64,000 bases of DNA from Buchnera aphidicola (Cinara strobi) (GCF_900560745.1 NZ_LR025085.1:62001-126000), one strand, 5' to 3'; shown: positions 20,335 to 29,707, counted from the stretch's first letter. The notes: a model not told the origin generated them from the sequence alone. A program made the numbers and translations.

Positions 20335-21978
20335 ATGAATAATCCTAATCGTACAATGTTAGTAACTTGCGCTTTCCCATATGCAAATGGAGATATACAT
20401 TTAGGGCATTTATTAGAACATATTCAGGCGGATATTTGGGTTAGATATCTTCGAATGAAAGGACATTCAGTTGTTTTTATTTGTTCTGATGATACTCATG
20501 GGACTGCTATTATGTTAAAAGCTAAAAGTATGAACATGAATCCAGAAAAATTAATTTCTAGCATGAAGGATCGACATCAAGATGATTTATTTAAGTTTTC
20601 TATTATTTACGACAATTATTCATCGACTCACCAAAAAGAAAACAAAAATTTATGTAATAAAATATACTATCTTTTAAAAAAAAAAAAATTCATTATAGAA
20701 AAAAATATTTCACAGTTATATGACATATCATGTGATATGTTTTTATCTGACCGTTTTGTTAAAGGAACATGTCCAAAATGTAAAGCTTCTAGTCAATATG
20801 GTGATAATTGTGATTCTTGCGGTGCTGTTTATAATGCAATAGAATTATTAAATCCTATTTCGGAAATATCACATACTACTCCCTGTATACGATTATCAAA
20901 ACATTTATTCTTTAAATTATCTTATTTTTCACCATTTTTAAAAAATTGGATTGTTTCTGGATCTTTGCAACTTCCGGTTTCAAATCAATTAAAGGAATGG
21001 TTATCTTTAGGTTTACGTTCTTGGAATATTTCAAGAGATTATCCTTATTTTGGTTTTAAAATTCCTGGATATATAGATAAATTTTTTTATGTTTGGATGG
21101 ATGCTTCGATTGGATATATGAGTTGTTTTAAAGAACTATGTGATATTAAAAAAGAAATAAATTTTAATGATTTTTGGTCAATAGATTCTAAATATGAGTT
21201 ATATCATTTTATTGGAAAAGATATCACTTATTTTCATGGTTTATTTTGGCCGGCTATTCTAGAAGCATGCGGTTATAGAAAACCTACTAAAATATTTGCT
21301 CATGGTTATGTAACGTTTCAAGGATTGAAATTATCTAAGTCGAAAGGATTCATGATTTCTGGACGTAAATGGTTATCATGTTTTGATTCTGATTCTTTAC
21401 GGTATTATTTTTCTTCTAAATTATCTAATAATATTGAAGATTTAGAAATGAATTTATATGATTATGCTAATAAAATTAATTCAGATATTGTTAACAACAT
21501 TGTGAATTTAGCATCTAGGAGCGCTTCTTTTTTAAAAAAATATTTTTTTAATACTTTATCGAATGTTTTAGTTAATTCTTCTTTATATCAACAATTTACC
21601 CGTGAAGCTATATTAATTGAAGATTTATTTGAAGAAAGGAAATTTTCTAGAATTATACAAAAAATCAGATTTTTATCTGATCTTGCTAATAAGTATATTA
21701 GTCAAAAAAAACCATGGATATTAATAAAAAATCATTTATTTAAAGACAAGGTTCACAATATCTGTTCTTTTGGAATACATTTGTTTAGAGTATTAATGAT
21801 TTTTTTAAAACCAATTATGCCGGTATTAGCAGAAAAAACTGAATTGTTTTTGAATAAACCATTATTATGGAGTGAAATTGATCAACCTTTATTAAGTCAT
21901 AAAATTAATAATTTCTCTATTCTTTACCATCGTATTGAAAGAAGTAAAGTTGATTATTTTTTGAAAAAATATAAATAA
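20335..21978 (+). CDS. metG: Methionyl-tRNA synthetase, short form
   Basis: Charges tRNA-Met. It has 547 residues against 677 in E. coli: the catalytic and anticodon domains are complete, and the C-terminal EMAP-like dimerisation domain is absent. PYANGDIHLGHLLEH holds the HIGH motif, CPKCKASSQYGDNCDSCG the zinc knuckle, and KLSKSKG the KMSKS motif. The upstream 255-bp spacer shows nothing certain; Buchnera relatives carry dcd between gnd and metG, but it is not here. The stop codon is only three bases from the end of converging tilS. Confidence 0.96.
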   Translation: MNNPNRTMLVTCAFPYANGDIHLGHLLEHIQADIWVRYLRMKGHSVVFICSDDTHGTAIMLKAKSMNMNPEKLISSMKDRHQDDLFKFSIIYDNYSSTHQKENKNLCNKIYYLLKKKKFIIEKNISQLYDISCDMFLSDRFVKGTCPKCKASSQYGDNCDSCGAVYNAIELLNPISEISHTTPCIRLSKHLFFKLSYFSPFLKNWIVSGSLQLPVSNQLKEWLSLGLRSWNISRDYPYFGFKIPGYIDKFFYVWMDASIGYMSCFKELCDIKKEINFNDFWSIDSKYELYHFIGKDITYFHGLFWPAILEACGYRKPTKIFAHGYVTFQGLKLSKSKGFMISGRKWLSCFDSDSLRYYFSSKLSNNIEDLEMNLYDYANKINSDIVNNIVNLASRSASFLKKYFFNTLSNVLVNSSLYQQFTREAILIEDLFEERKFSRIIQKIRFLSDLANKYISQKKPWILIKNHLFKDKVHNICSFGIHLFRVLMIFLKPIMPVLAEKTELFLNKPLLWSEIDQPLLSHKINNFSILYHRIERSKVDYFLKKYK

Positions 21979-21981
21979 TTT

Positions 21982-23313
21982 TTATTTAATAATATTTGTT
22001 GTCCATATTATTTTAATATATTTTTTATTTTTAAAAGGAGGCTTATACATAGAGAATACTCCTATTCCAGCAATAAATATTTCATCATAGAATAATAATG
22101 GGATGTTATTTCTCATCCAAGGAGGGATATTATATTTTTGCCAAATTTTTTTAATATTGATTCTTTTTTTTGTTTTGTGACAAATATATTTTCTTGAAAT
22201 ATGAAATCGAATACTGATAGAATTTATTTTTTTAGGAGCTGGTAAATAAATATTTTTTTTATTATTTAGAATATTCTCTTGTTTATAAGTTAACTCTCCT
22301 AAATTATTTGGTAATCTTAAAGGTATAAGAATATTCTTCCAATATAAAATAGTTTTTTTGATATTTTTGTAAGGATGTATATAATATATAGTATTTTGAA
22401 ATCTTCGAATCTCTTTTTTATTAAAAATTATTTTTTTATTATGATAATTTTTATTTATAATTATCTCTTGATGTAATCTTTTAATTATATTTTTTTTTAT
22501 AGATTTGCTACTTCTTTTTTCTAACCATTCTTTTAAAATAGAATATATTGCTTCTATTGGTAGAGAATGAAAATTTAATAACGATAAATCTTTATTTAAA
22601 AAACTATTTTTTTTAATAAAATTTTGAACAAAAAAGTTCAAAGATTTTTGATTACTAGCTAGTATTTTCATACTATGAATACAATTTTTTAAAAAATATG
22701 GCCATCGTTCATGTATTTTAGATAAAATTATATTTCTTAAAAAATTTCTGTCATATTGAAGGTATTTATTAGATGGATCATCTATCCAAATAATTTTATT
22801 ACTTGTGGCCCATGATATAATTTTTTCCTTTTTTATATGAAGCAGAGGTCGGATGATAATTATTTTTTTATAAATAGAAACAAATTTCATTCCAGATAAT
22901 CCATCTGATCCTCTTTTTCTTTTTAAAGATAAAAATAGATTTTCACATTGATCATTAAGGTTATGTGCCATTAAAAGTACTTCTTTTGGTAATAAGTTTT
23001 TTTTAAAAATTTTTAATCTTTTTTTTCTAGCAGACCCTTCGATTCCGTATTTGTTTTTTTGAGATATTTGTATTTGTTTAAGAGTAATATGAATTTTATT
23101 TTTCTTGCAAATATTTTCACAATGTTTTTGCGCTGAAAGAGCATGTGGATGTAAATTATGATTAATATGTATTGCACGTATTTTTATATTATTATATTTG
23201 TTATTCCATATAATTAATTGATGTAATAATACTGTGGAATCAACGCCACCACTTAAAGCAATTAAAAATTTTTTTTGATTAGGATATTTTGAAAATAATT
23301 TTTTTATCAACAT
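21982..23313 (-). CDS. tilS: tRNA(Ile)-lysidine synthetase
   Basis: Attaches lysine to C34 of tRNA-Ile(CAU) so that it reads AUA; expected to be essential in a genome rich in AUA codons. It has 443 residues (E. coli 432). The PP-loop ATPase motif LIALSGGVDSTVLLHQL is at the N-terminus, with DQCENLFLSLKRKRGSDG and IDDPSNKYLQYDRNFLRN in the catalytic domain and IWQKYNIPPWMRNNIPLLF in the C-terminal domain. It lies just downstream of tRNA-Val on the same strand. The middle is very lysine-rich. Confidence 0.95.
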   Translation of the reverse strand: MLIKKLFSKYPNQKKFLIALSGGVDSTVLLHQLIIWNNKYNNIKIRAIHINHNLHPHALSAQKHCENICKKNKIHITLKQIQISQKNKYGIEGSARKKRLKIFKKNLLPKEVLLMAHNLNDQCENLFLSLKRKRGSDGLSGMKFVSIYKKIIIIRPLLHIKKEKIISWATSNKIIWIDDPSNKYLQYDRNFLRNIILSKIHERWPYFLKNCIHSMKILASNQKSLNFFVQNFIKKNSFLNKDLSLLNFHSLPIEAIYSILKEWLEKRSSKSIKKNIIKRLHQEIIINKNYHNKKIIFNKKEIRRFQNTIYYIHPYKNIKKTILYWKNILIPLRLPNNLGELTYKQENILNNKKNIYLPAPKKINSISIRFHISRKYICHKTKKRINIKKIWQKYNIPPWMRNNIPLLFYDEIFIAGIGVFSMYKPPFKNKKYIKIIWTTNIIK

Positions 23314-23333
23314 AATTTGTATTACTTAATTTT

Positions 23334-23406
23334 TACGTTCGAGTGGATTTGAACCACTAACTTCTACTATGTCATAGTAGCACTCTAACCATTGAGTTAC
23401 GAACGT
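23334..23406 (-). tRNA. tRNA-Val (anticodon GAC)
   Basis: A complete cloverleaf of 73 nt reads on the minus strand. The 7-bp acceptor pairs ACGTTCG with CGAACGT, the D arm is ACTC/GAGT, and the anticodon arm is CTACT-ATGACAT-AGTAG with GAC at its centre. The T arm is AGTGG-TTCAAAT-CCACT. The discriminator is A and no CCA is encoded, so CCA must be added enzymatically. It closely resembles E. coli tRNA-Val2 and should read GUC and GUU. Confidence 0.96.
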
Positions 23407-23597
23407 GTTTAAACATTTTATATTATATATTGATGCAGATCAATAAAAATATTATTTTTTTTAAAAAAAATATTTATATTTTTAATATTAATGAATATTA
23501 GTAATATTTTTTTTATTTAAAATAAATAATATAATATTTTTATTTTTTTTAATTTATAAATCATTTTAATGAATTTTCAATAATTTTTGAAATATAT

Positions 23598-24230
23598 ATG
23601 AATAATAGAATACGACTTTTAATTTTAAAGAAATTTGAAAAAGATTATCTAAATTTAAGTATTGGTTTAAAGTATAATACATATTTTGAATTATTTATTG
23701 CTATTATGTTATCTGCTAAATCATCTGATATTCAGGTTAATAGAGTTACTAAAAAATTATTTTTAAAGGTATCTAATTCTACTGATATACTTAAGTTGGG
23801 TTTAAATAAGCTTAAAAATATTATTCGTACTATTGGCTTATTTAATAAGAAAACTATATTTATTATGTAAGCTTGTAGAATTTTATCGAATGTATATAAT
23901 AAAGTTATACCAATGAATATGAAGACATTATTATCTTTTCCTGGTATTGGTAGAAAAACTGCTAGTTTATTTTTAAATATTGCATTAAATAAAAATTTTA
24001 TAGCAGTAGACACGCATGTATTTAGAGTATCTAATAGAACTGGATTTGCTTAAGGATCTGTAACAAAAATAGTAGAAAAAAAATTATTTTATTATGTTTC
24101 TATTCAATTTCAGTCTCGTGTTTATCATTGGTTTGTCTTTCATAGTCGTTATTTTTGTAAATAATTGCGTCCAGAATGTTCTAAATGTAATATTATTAAT
24201 TTCTGTGAATATTCATGTAAAAACTATTAG
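23598..24230 (+). pseudogene. nth: Endonuclease III, broken by three in-frame TAA codons
   Basis: The reading frame aligns end to end with Nth (211 residues in E. coli), the DNA glycosylase/AP lyase for oxidised pyrimidines. It is interrupted by TAA at 23868-23870, near 24051 (after RTGFA) and near 24162 (after YFCK). There is no frameshift. The catalytic lysine in FPGIGRKTA, the aspartate in AVDTHVFRV and the four iron-sulfur cysteines (pattern C-x6-C-x2-C-x5-C near the end) are all still encoded. The N-terminal 90-residue piece alone would lack the active site. In E. coli nth ends the rsx/rnf operon; no rnf genes are found here. Confidence 0.9.
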
Positions 24231-24316
24231 TAAAATTTATTAAATATATAGCAGTTTTTAATTATTGTGTGTTGTAGTTTATTTCTATAAATTTATTACT
24301 TTAATAGGTTAATTCA

Positions 24317-25603
24317 ATGGTGAGTGATATTAATATTCTAGATTTTTTAGATAAAAAAAATTTTTTTTCTCAAGTTTTCGATAGAGAAGATTTATACATG
24401 AGTTTAAAAAATAAACATATTTCTGTATATTGTGGGTTTGATCCTACCAGTAATAGTTTGCATGTTGGACATTTATTGCCTATTTTATGTTTAAAATATT
24501 TTCAGGACTTTGGTCATAGACCTATTATTTTGCTTGGAGGGGCTACTGGTATAGTAGGAGATCCTAGTTTTAAAATGTATGAAAGAAAAAAACATACACT
24601 AGATTTCCTGCGTTTCAACCAGTCGTGTTTAGAGAAACAATTATTAGTTTTTTTTAAAAATAATAATTCTAATAAAAATAGAGTTATTATTTTAAATAAT
24701 TATTCTTGGTTAAAAGATCTTTCAATATTATCTTTTTTGAGAAAAGTAGGAATTTATTTTCCGGTTAATCAAATGATTCATAAAGAATCAGTAAAAAAGC
24801 GATTATTTGAAAAAAAAACTGGAATGTCTTTTTCAGAATTTACGTATAGCCTGTTACAGGCATATGATTTTTCAATTTTATATAAAAAATATGGTGTAAA
24901 GTTACAGATAGGTGGGTCAGACCAGTGGGGTAATATTTTATCTGGAATACGCTTGGTTCGAAAATTATATAACGAAAAAGTTTTTGGAGCAACTACTCAT
25001 TTACTAACAAAACCTAATGGTGAAAAATTTGGAAAAACTGAGAATTGTACAATATGGTTAGATAAAAGTCGTACTAGTCCCTATACTTTTTACCAATTTT
25101 GGATAAATATAACAGATCAAGAAGTAAATAATTATATTTCTTTATTTACTCGTATGAATACAGATATGATGCATGTACAATTTAATGACATTGATGATAT
25201 AAAAAATTGTATTAACAAAAAAATTTTTTTAGCAGATTTTTTAACTGAATTAGTTCATGGAAAGAAATCTCTTCTATCTGTTAAACGAATTGTATATATT
25301 TTATTTGGCGGTGGATCTATTAATAATATGAAGGAAGATGATTTTCTTCAATTGCTTCAAGATGGAATACCTTTTATTACTTGTAAATTTTATTTTGATT
25401 TATCTAACGTTTTAGTAAAATCCAGTTTGTCCAGTTCCTTAACTCAATCTCGTAATATGATTATATCCGGAGCCATTAAGATTAATGGAATAGTTCAAAC
25501 AAAAAAAAATTATAATTTTATTTCATCAGATAAATTGTTTAATCAATATACTCTATTATGTAGAGGAAGGAAAAATTATGTTTTGGTAAAATGGGAAAAC
25601 TAA
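24317..25603 (+). CDS. tyrS: Tyrosyl-tRNA synthetase
   Basis: Class I synthetase of 428 residues (E. coli 424). Visible are YCGFDPTSNSLHVGHLLP with the HIGH-like HVGH, LLGGATGIVGDPS, LQAYDFSILYKKYGVKLQIGGSDQWGN for tyrosine binding, and KFGKT as the KMSKS equivalent. A C-terminal S4-like RNA-binding domain follows (SGAIKINGIVQTKKNY). ATG at 24317 is preceded by TAATAGGTTAATTCA, a weak site. It converges with sufA. Confidence 0.97.
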   Translation: MVSDINILDFLDKKNFFSQVFDREDLYMSLKNKHISVYCGFDPTSNSLHVGHLLPILCLKYFQDFGHRPIILLGGATGIVGDPSFKMYERKKHTLDFLRFNQSCLEKQLLVFFKNNNSNKNRVIILNNYSWLKDLSILSFLRKVGIYFPVNQMIHKESVKKRLFEKKTGMSFSEFTYSLLQAYDFSILYKKYGVKLQIGGSDQWGNILSGIRLVRKLYNEKVFGATTHLLTKPNGEKFGKTENCTIWLDKSRTSPYTFYQFWINITDQEVNNYISLFTRMNTDMMHVQFNDIDDIKNCINKKIFLADFLTELVHGKKSLLSVKRIVYILFGGGSINNMKEDDFLQLLQDGIPFITCKFYFDLSNVLVKSSLSSSLTQSRNMIISGAIKINGIVQTKKNYNFISSDKLFNQYTLLCRGRKNYVLVKWEN

Positions 25604-25612
25604 ATATTTGAT

Positions 25613-25642
25613 AAAAATATTGCTATAATAATAATATCTTTT
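25613..25642. terminator. Imperfect hairpin between tyrS and sufA
   Basis: Arms 25613-25621 and 25633-25642 form nine base pairs with one bulged C, in the 37-bp spacer between converging genes. It ends in a T-run on the plus strand, so it could end tyrS transcripts. All pairs are A-T, so support is moderate. Confidence 0.4.
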
Positions 25643-26003
25643 AAATTTTAAAACTTTCCCCGCAACCACAGGTTGAAGTGTGTTTTGGATTAATAAAAAT
25701 AAAAGAAGATGTCAATCCTTTAGTTAAAAAATCTATTTTTATATTATTTAAAAGAGTAATCCATTTTTTAGAAAAAATGAAGGTAATATTTTCAGTGTAA
25801 AATATATAATCAGAGTTTTTTATTTTATTAGATAAAATTAATTGATATTTTATTCCGGCACATCCTGATTTTTTAATCTTTATTTTTATATGTTTATTTT
25901 TTTTTTGTTTTTTTATTAAAAATAAAATTTGCTTTTTTGCTTTTTCTGTTATTTTAATGGTTATTGGTACACTTTTTTTTTTGTTTTTTTTCTGATTGTT
26001 CAT
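25641..26003 (-). CDS. sufA: A-type iron-sulfur carrier, SufA-like
   Basis: 120 residues of the HesB/IscA family that hands Fe-S clusters to target enzymes. The three cluster cysteines are present: one in KSGCAGIKY and two in the C-terminal CGCGESF. The GCAG and CGCGESF wording, the spacing and VDFxxxGL match SufA more than ErpA or IscA, and relatives carry this gene between tyrS and aroH. Likely targets here include the clustered Nuo subunits. The N-terminal 20 residues are nearly all lysine and asparagine. The exact A-type subfamily is an inference. Confidence 0.85.
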   Translation of the reverse strand: MNNQKKNKKKSVPITIKITEKAKKQILFLIKKQKKNKHIKIKIKKSGCAGIKYQLILSNKIKNSDYIFYTENITFIFSKKWITLLNNIKIDFLTKGLTSSFIFINPKHTSTCGCGESFKI

Positions 26004-26580
26004 AATATTTTTCCAATAAATATTTAAAAATATTAGTATTTTTTATATTCAAATATTATATTGTTTTTTTATGAGTAAGTATATAATTATTTGAATACAT
26101 TGTTATTAGAGATTATAATAATTTTTTATTTTTTATAGTATATAATAATTTTATTGAATCTGATTTTATTTATATCAAATATTATGAAGTTTGTAAGTTT
26201 TAAATTTTTCAACTTAATTGCTGTAATTCTCTTTTTTAAAAAAATTATGTAATAACTTGATTAAAATAATTAATATATAGAAAAATTTTGTTTTAAATAA
26301 TAAATTATTTTATAATAAAGTTATTTTTATAAAAATAATTTTTAATTATATTCACTGTTTAATTTGATTAAATTTTAATTACGTGATTTTAATATGGTAT
26401 GATATTTAATATCTCATAAATAAGTGAATATTTATCGATCATAAATGAAAAGGAAAACATATACCATAAAATATTATTTATGTTTTATGATCCTTACTAA
26501 AATATATATATATTTATTCCAACAGAATCACTGTTTTTTGAAGTACGAAAATGTTTGACAACTATAATATAGAGAGAAAG
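26004..26580. other. Long spacer upstream of aroH with two alternative short hairpins
   Basis: About 577 bp of A+T-rich DNA between divergent sufA and aroH. No tRNA or gene remnant is recognisable. Near aroH, arms 26454-26461/26479-26486 (8 bp) and 26465-26471/26483-26489 (7 bp) share bases and exclude each other. I found no tryptophan-rich leader peptide. Promoters cannot be assigned safely. Confidence 0.3.
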
Positions 26581-27627
26581 ATGAATAATATTAATCAATT
26601 GAATAGTATGAAAGATAAGTTATTAATAACTCCTAAATTTTTATCAGAATGTTATCCAATCACTTCTGATGTATATAATCTAATTCAATTAACGCGAAAT
26701 AATATACGAAATATTTTGTCTGGTCAAGATAAACGATTATTGGTAATTATCGGCCCTTGCTCTATTCATGATCCTGTAGCTGCATTAGAATATGCAAAGG
26801 AAATACAATTTTTACGTCAAAAGTATTCTTCATATCTAGAAGTTATTATGAGAACATATTTTGAAAAACCTCGAACAGTCTTAGGTTGGACAGGTTTAAT
26901 TTCGGATCCTTTCTTAGATGGAAGTTTAAAAGTAAATTCAGGCTTAAAAATAGCAAGAAAGCTTTTATTAAAAATAAATCAAATAGGAGTTCCTACTGCA
27001 ACGGAATTTTTAGATTCTACGGTAAGTCAGTTTATTTCTGATTTAATCAGCTGGGGGGCTATAGGAGCTAGAACAACTGAAAGTCAAGTACATCGAGAAT
27101 TAGCTTCTTATTTATCGTGTCCTATAGGATTTAAAAATGGAACTGACGGGAATATCTTAATTGCTATTGATGCTATTCGTTCTGCTCAAGCGAATCATTT
27201 ATTTTTAGCTCCTAATAAAGACGGAAGGATGAAAATTTATCATACTACAGGAAATAATTGTGCTCATATTATTATGCGTGGAGGAAAGTTACCAAATTAT
27301 CATAAACAAGATATACATTCTGCTATTCAAGAGTTGAAAAAATTTCATTTACCAGAACATTTAATAGTTGATTTTAGTCATGCTAATTCCTTAAAGAATC
27401 ATAAGCGACAATTAGATGTTTCTTATTCTATTTCTCGTCAAATTTATAATGGATCTACTTCTATATCAGGGGTTATGATTGAAAGCTTTTTAAAAGAAGG
27501 ATCTCAAAATATAGATAATACTCCTAATTTAGTTTTTGGGAAATCTATTACTGATTCTTGTTTAGGATTAGAAGATAGTTGTATAATAATTAAACAATTA
27601 GTAGATGCTGTAAAAATTCGTTTTTAA
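26581..27627 (+). CDS. aroH: 3-deoxy-7-phosphoheptulonate synthase (DAHP synthase, AroH type)
   Basis: Joins phosphoenolpyruvate and erythrose-4-phosphate, the first shikimate step. From ATG 26581 it has 348 residues, exactly the AroH length; AGAGAGAAAG precedes this ATG, whereas an ATG ten codons earlier lacks a site. Motifs are IGPCSIHDPVAALEYA, RTYFEKPRTVLGWTG, GARTTESQVHRELAS, PIGFKNGTDGN, the metal ligands HIIMRGGK and VDFSHANS. AroH rather than AroF or AroG is inferred from overall likeness (ISGVMIESFLKEGSQN) and synteny. Confidence 0.94.
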   Translation: MNNINQLNSMKDKLLITPKFLSECYPITSDVYNLIQLTRNNIRNILSGQDKRLLVIIGPCSIHDPVAALEYAKEIQFLRQKYSSYLEVIMRTYFEKPRTVLGWTGLISDPFLDGSLKVNSGLKIARKLLLKINQIGVPTATEFLDSTVSQFISDLISWGAIGARTTESQVHRELASYLSCPIGFKNGTDGNILIAIDAIRSAQANHLFLAPNKDGRMKIYHTTGNNCAHIIMRGGKLPNYHKQDIHSAIQELKKFHLPEHLIVDFSHANSLKNHKRQLDVSYSISRQIYNGSTSISGVMIESFLKEGSQNIDNTPNLVFGKSITDSCLGLEDSCIIIKQLVDAVKIRF

Positions 27628-27766
27628 TTTTTTTAATACAAATATAGATGTTCTTGTTTTATTCATATATAAAATATATAATTTTTACGGCTAGTTTTGT
27701 TTATAAATAATTTTTATATTAGCATACATATATTGTTTTTAAAATAAATTTTATTAGGGATCAGAT

Positions 27767-29701
27767 ATGCATGTTATTATCACATGTGATGGATTAAAAA
27801 AAACATATACAAGGCCGGTTACTTTAAAGACAGTTTTTAAAGATATCTATCCTAATCATACAGCACGTTTTATTGCTGGGTTTGTTAATGACCAGTTGAT
27901 TAGTTTAAACGAATTAGTTTTTAGGAATTCAAATATTGTAATGATTGATGATAGAAATTCAGTTTTTCTTCAAATGTTGAAACGGTCTTGTATGCAGTTA
28001 CTACGTCGTGTATTAAGATCTATATGGCCAGATGTTAAATTTGCTGATGGACATATAACAAAATATGGTTTTTATTGTGATATAGATATGAATTATGTTT
28101 TAAAAAAAAATGATTTCAATCATATTTCAGAAAAAATGTTACAAAAAATATCTTCTGCATATGGTATAGTCAGTCAAACAGTTTGCAAAAAATTTTTTTT
28201 AGATATTTTAAAAAAAAATAATGATATTTATCAATTAGAAATAATTAAGAAACAAGCTGTTGGAAAAGATGAAATTAATATTTGTTACCATGAAGAATAT
28301 TTTGAGTTCTGTTTCCACCCTCAGGTCTCTAATATTAAGTTTTGTAAATATTTTTTATTAAGAGATATTTCTGGAGCGTATTGGAAGAATAATAAGACTA
28401 ATAAAATGCTTCAAAGAATACATGTAATTGTTAGGGCTTCTAAAGAAAAATTGTCTAAATTTATATTTAAAATCAATCAATTAGAACAACGTGATCATCG
28501 AAAAATTTCAAAATCATTAAATTTATATCATATTCAAAAAGAATCCCCTGGGATGGTATTTTGGCATCACGACGGGTATGTTATTTTTAGAGCTTTAGAA
28601 GATTTTGTTCGTAATAAATTAAATAAGCATAATTATATTGAAGTTAAGAGTCCTGTTATTATTGATAAATCTTTATGGGAAAACAGTGGTCACTGGAAGT
28701 ATTATCAATCATCTATTTTTTCTACTAGCTCTGAAAATAGAGAATATTGCATTAAGCCAATGAATTGTCCGGCACATGTTCAAATTTTTAAATATGGTTT
28801 AAAATCTTATAAAGATTTACCGATACGTATGGCTGAGTTTGGAAGTTGTTATAGAAAAGAACCTTCTGGTTCTTTACATGGGTTAATGCGTGTTCGTGGA
28901 TTTACGCAAGATGATGCTCATATCTTTTGTACTGAAGAACAAATAAAATCTGAATTAAATAGTTGTATTATTTTATTATTAGATTTATATAATACTTTTG
29001 GATTTAAAAAAATTAATATTTTTTGTTCAACGCGTCCTAGTAATAGAATTGGTCAAGATTATATTTGGGATCAAGCAGAACAGGATTTAGAATCTGTTTT
29101 AAAGGAAAATCAATTATCGTTTCAGTATCAATCGGGGGAAGGTGCGTTTTATGGACCAAAAATTGAAATTTCTTTAGAGGATAGTTTAAATAGAGTTTGG
29201 CAATGCGGGACTATTCAATTAGATTTTTATTTATCAAAACAATTAAATGCATTTTATATTAATAAAAATAATTCTAAAAAAAACCCAATTATTATTCATA
29301 GAGCTTTTTTAGGTTCCATAGAACGGTTTATAGGAATTTTAATTGAGGAATATAATGGTCAGCTACCATTATGGCTATGCCCTGTTCAAGTTTCTATAAT
29401 TAGTGTTTCTAAAAAAAATGTCTTATCTGCAAAAAATATAGTACAAAAGCTATTATTTCATAAAATTCGAGTTATTTCAGATTTTACAAGTAATAGCATT
29501 AGTTTAAAAATTCGTTCATTTTTTGAAAGAAAAATACCATATATTTTAATATATGGTGATAATGAAATGAAAAATAATTATTTAACTATACGTAATCGAT
29601 TTTGTAAAAAACAATATACACAAGATATTGATAGTTTTATTAGAAATATTGTTAGAAATATTCAAAATTATTGTATAGAAGATTTCTATATGGAGGACTA
29701 G
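27767..29701 (+). CDS. thrS: Threonyl-tRNA synthetase with a degenerate editing site
   Basis: Class II synthetase of 644 residues (E. coli 642), co-linear with E. coli numbering through the N-terminal half. Order: TGS domain (1-62), editing domain (65-225), catalytic core with GMVFWHHDG, zinc cysteine in KPMNCPAHVQIF, QDDAHIFC and HRAFLGSIERFIG, and a C-terminal anticodon domain. The editing histidines H73, H77 and H186 are R, Q and Q here, while C182 remains. Synthesis should work but hydrolysis of Ser-tRNA-Thr probably does not. First gene of the thrS-to-ihfA cluster; its last codons carry the infC ribosome site. Confidence 0.96.
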   Translation: MHVIITCDGLKKTYTRPVTLKTVFKDIYPNHTARFIAGFVNDQLISLNELVFRNSNIVMIDDRNSVFLQMLKRSCMQLLRRVLRSIWPDVKFADGHITKYGFYCDIDMNYVLKKNDFNHISEKMLQKISSAYGIVSQTVCKKFFLDILKKNNDIYQLEIIKKQAVGKDEINICYHEEYFEFCFHPQVSNIKFCKYFLLRDISGAYWKNNKTNKMLQRIHVIVRASKEKLSKFIFKINQLEQRDHRKISKSLNLYHIQKESPGMVFWHHDGYVIFRALEDFVRNKLNKHNYIEVKSPVIIDKSLWENSGHWKYYQSSIFSTSSENREYCIKPMNCPAHVQIFKYGLKSYKDLPIRMAEFGSCYRKEPSGSLHGLMRVRGFTQDDAHIFCTEEQIKSELNSCIILLLDLYNTFGFKKINIFCSTRPSNRIGQDYIWDQAEQDLESVLKENQLSFQYQSGEGAFYGPKIEISLEDSLNRVWQCGTIQLDFYLSKQLNAFYINKNNSKKNPIIIHRAFLGSIERFIGILIEEYNGQLPLWLCPVQVSIISVSKKNVLSAKNIVQKLLFHKIRVISDFTSNSISLKIRSFFERKIPYILIYGDNEMKNNYLTIRNRFCKKQYTQDIDSFIRNIVRNIQNYCIEDFYMED

Positions 29702-29707
29702 AGTATT
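29691..29707 (+). promoter_or_regulatory. infC ribosome binding site and AUU start inside the thrS end
   Basis: GGAGG at about 29692-29696 lies in the last thrS codons and is spaced eight bases from an ATT start at 29705-29707. In E. coli the rare AUU start of infC lets initiation factor IF3 repress its own synthesis by rejecting non-canonical starts. The codon and site are both kept here, so the loop is probably kept. Confidence 0.8.

Noticed and set aside
25641-26003. ErpA identity for the A-type carrier
   Set aside because: GCAG and CGCGESF wording and synteny favour SufA; the C-terminal CGCGSSF of ErpA is not matched.
27628-27766. tRNA-like thrS operator as in E. coli
   Set aside because: No GC-paired stem-loops or anticodon-like CGU loop could be found in the A+T-rich leader.
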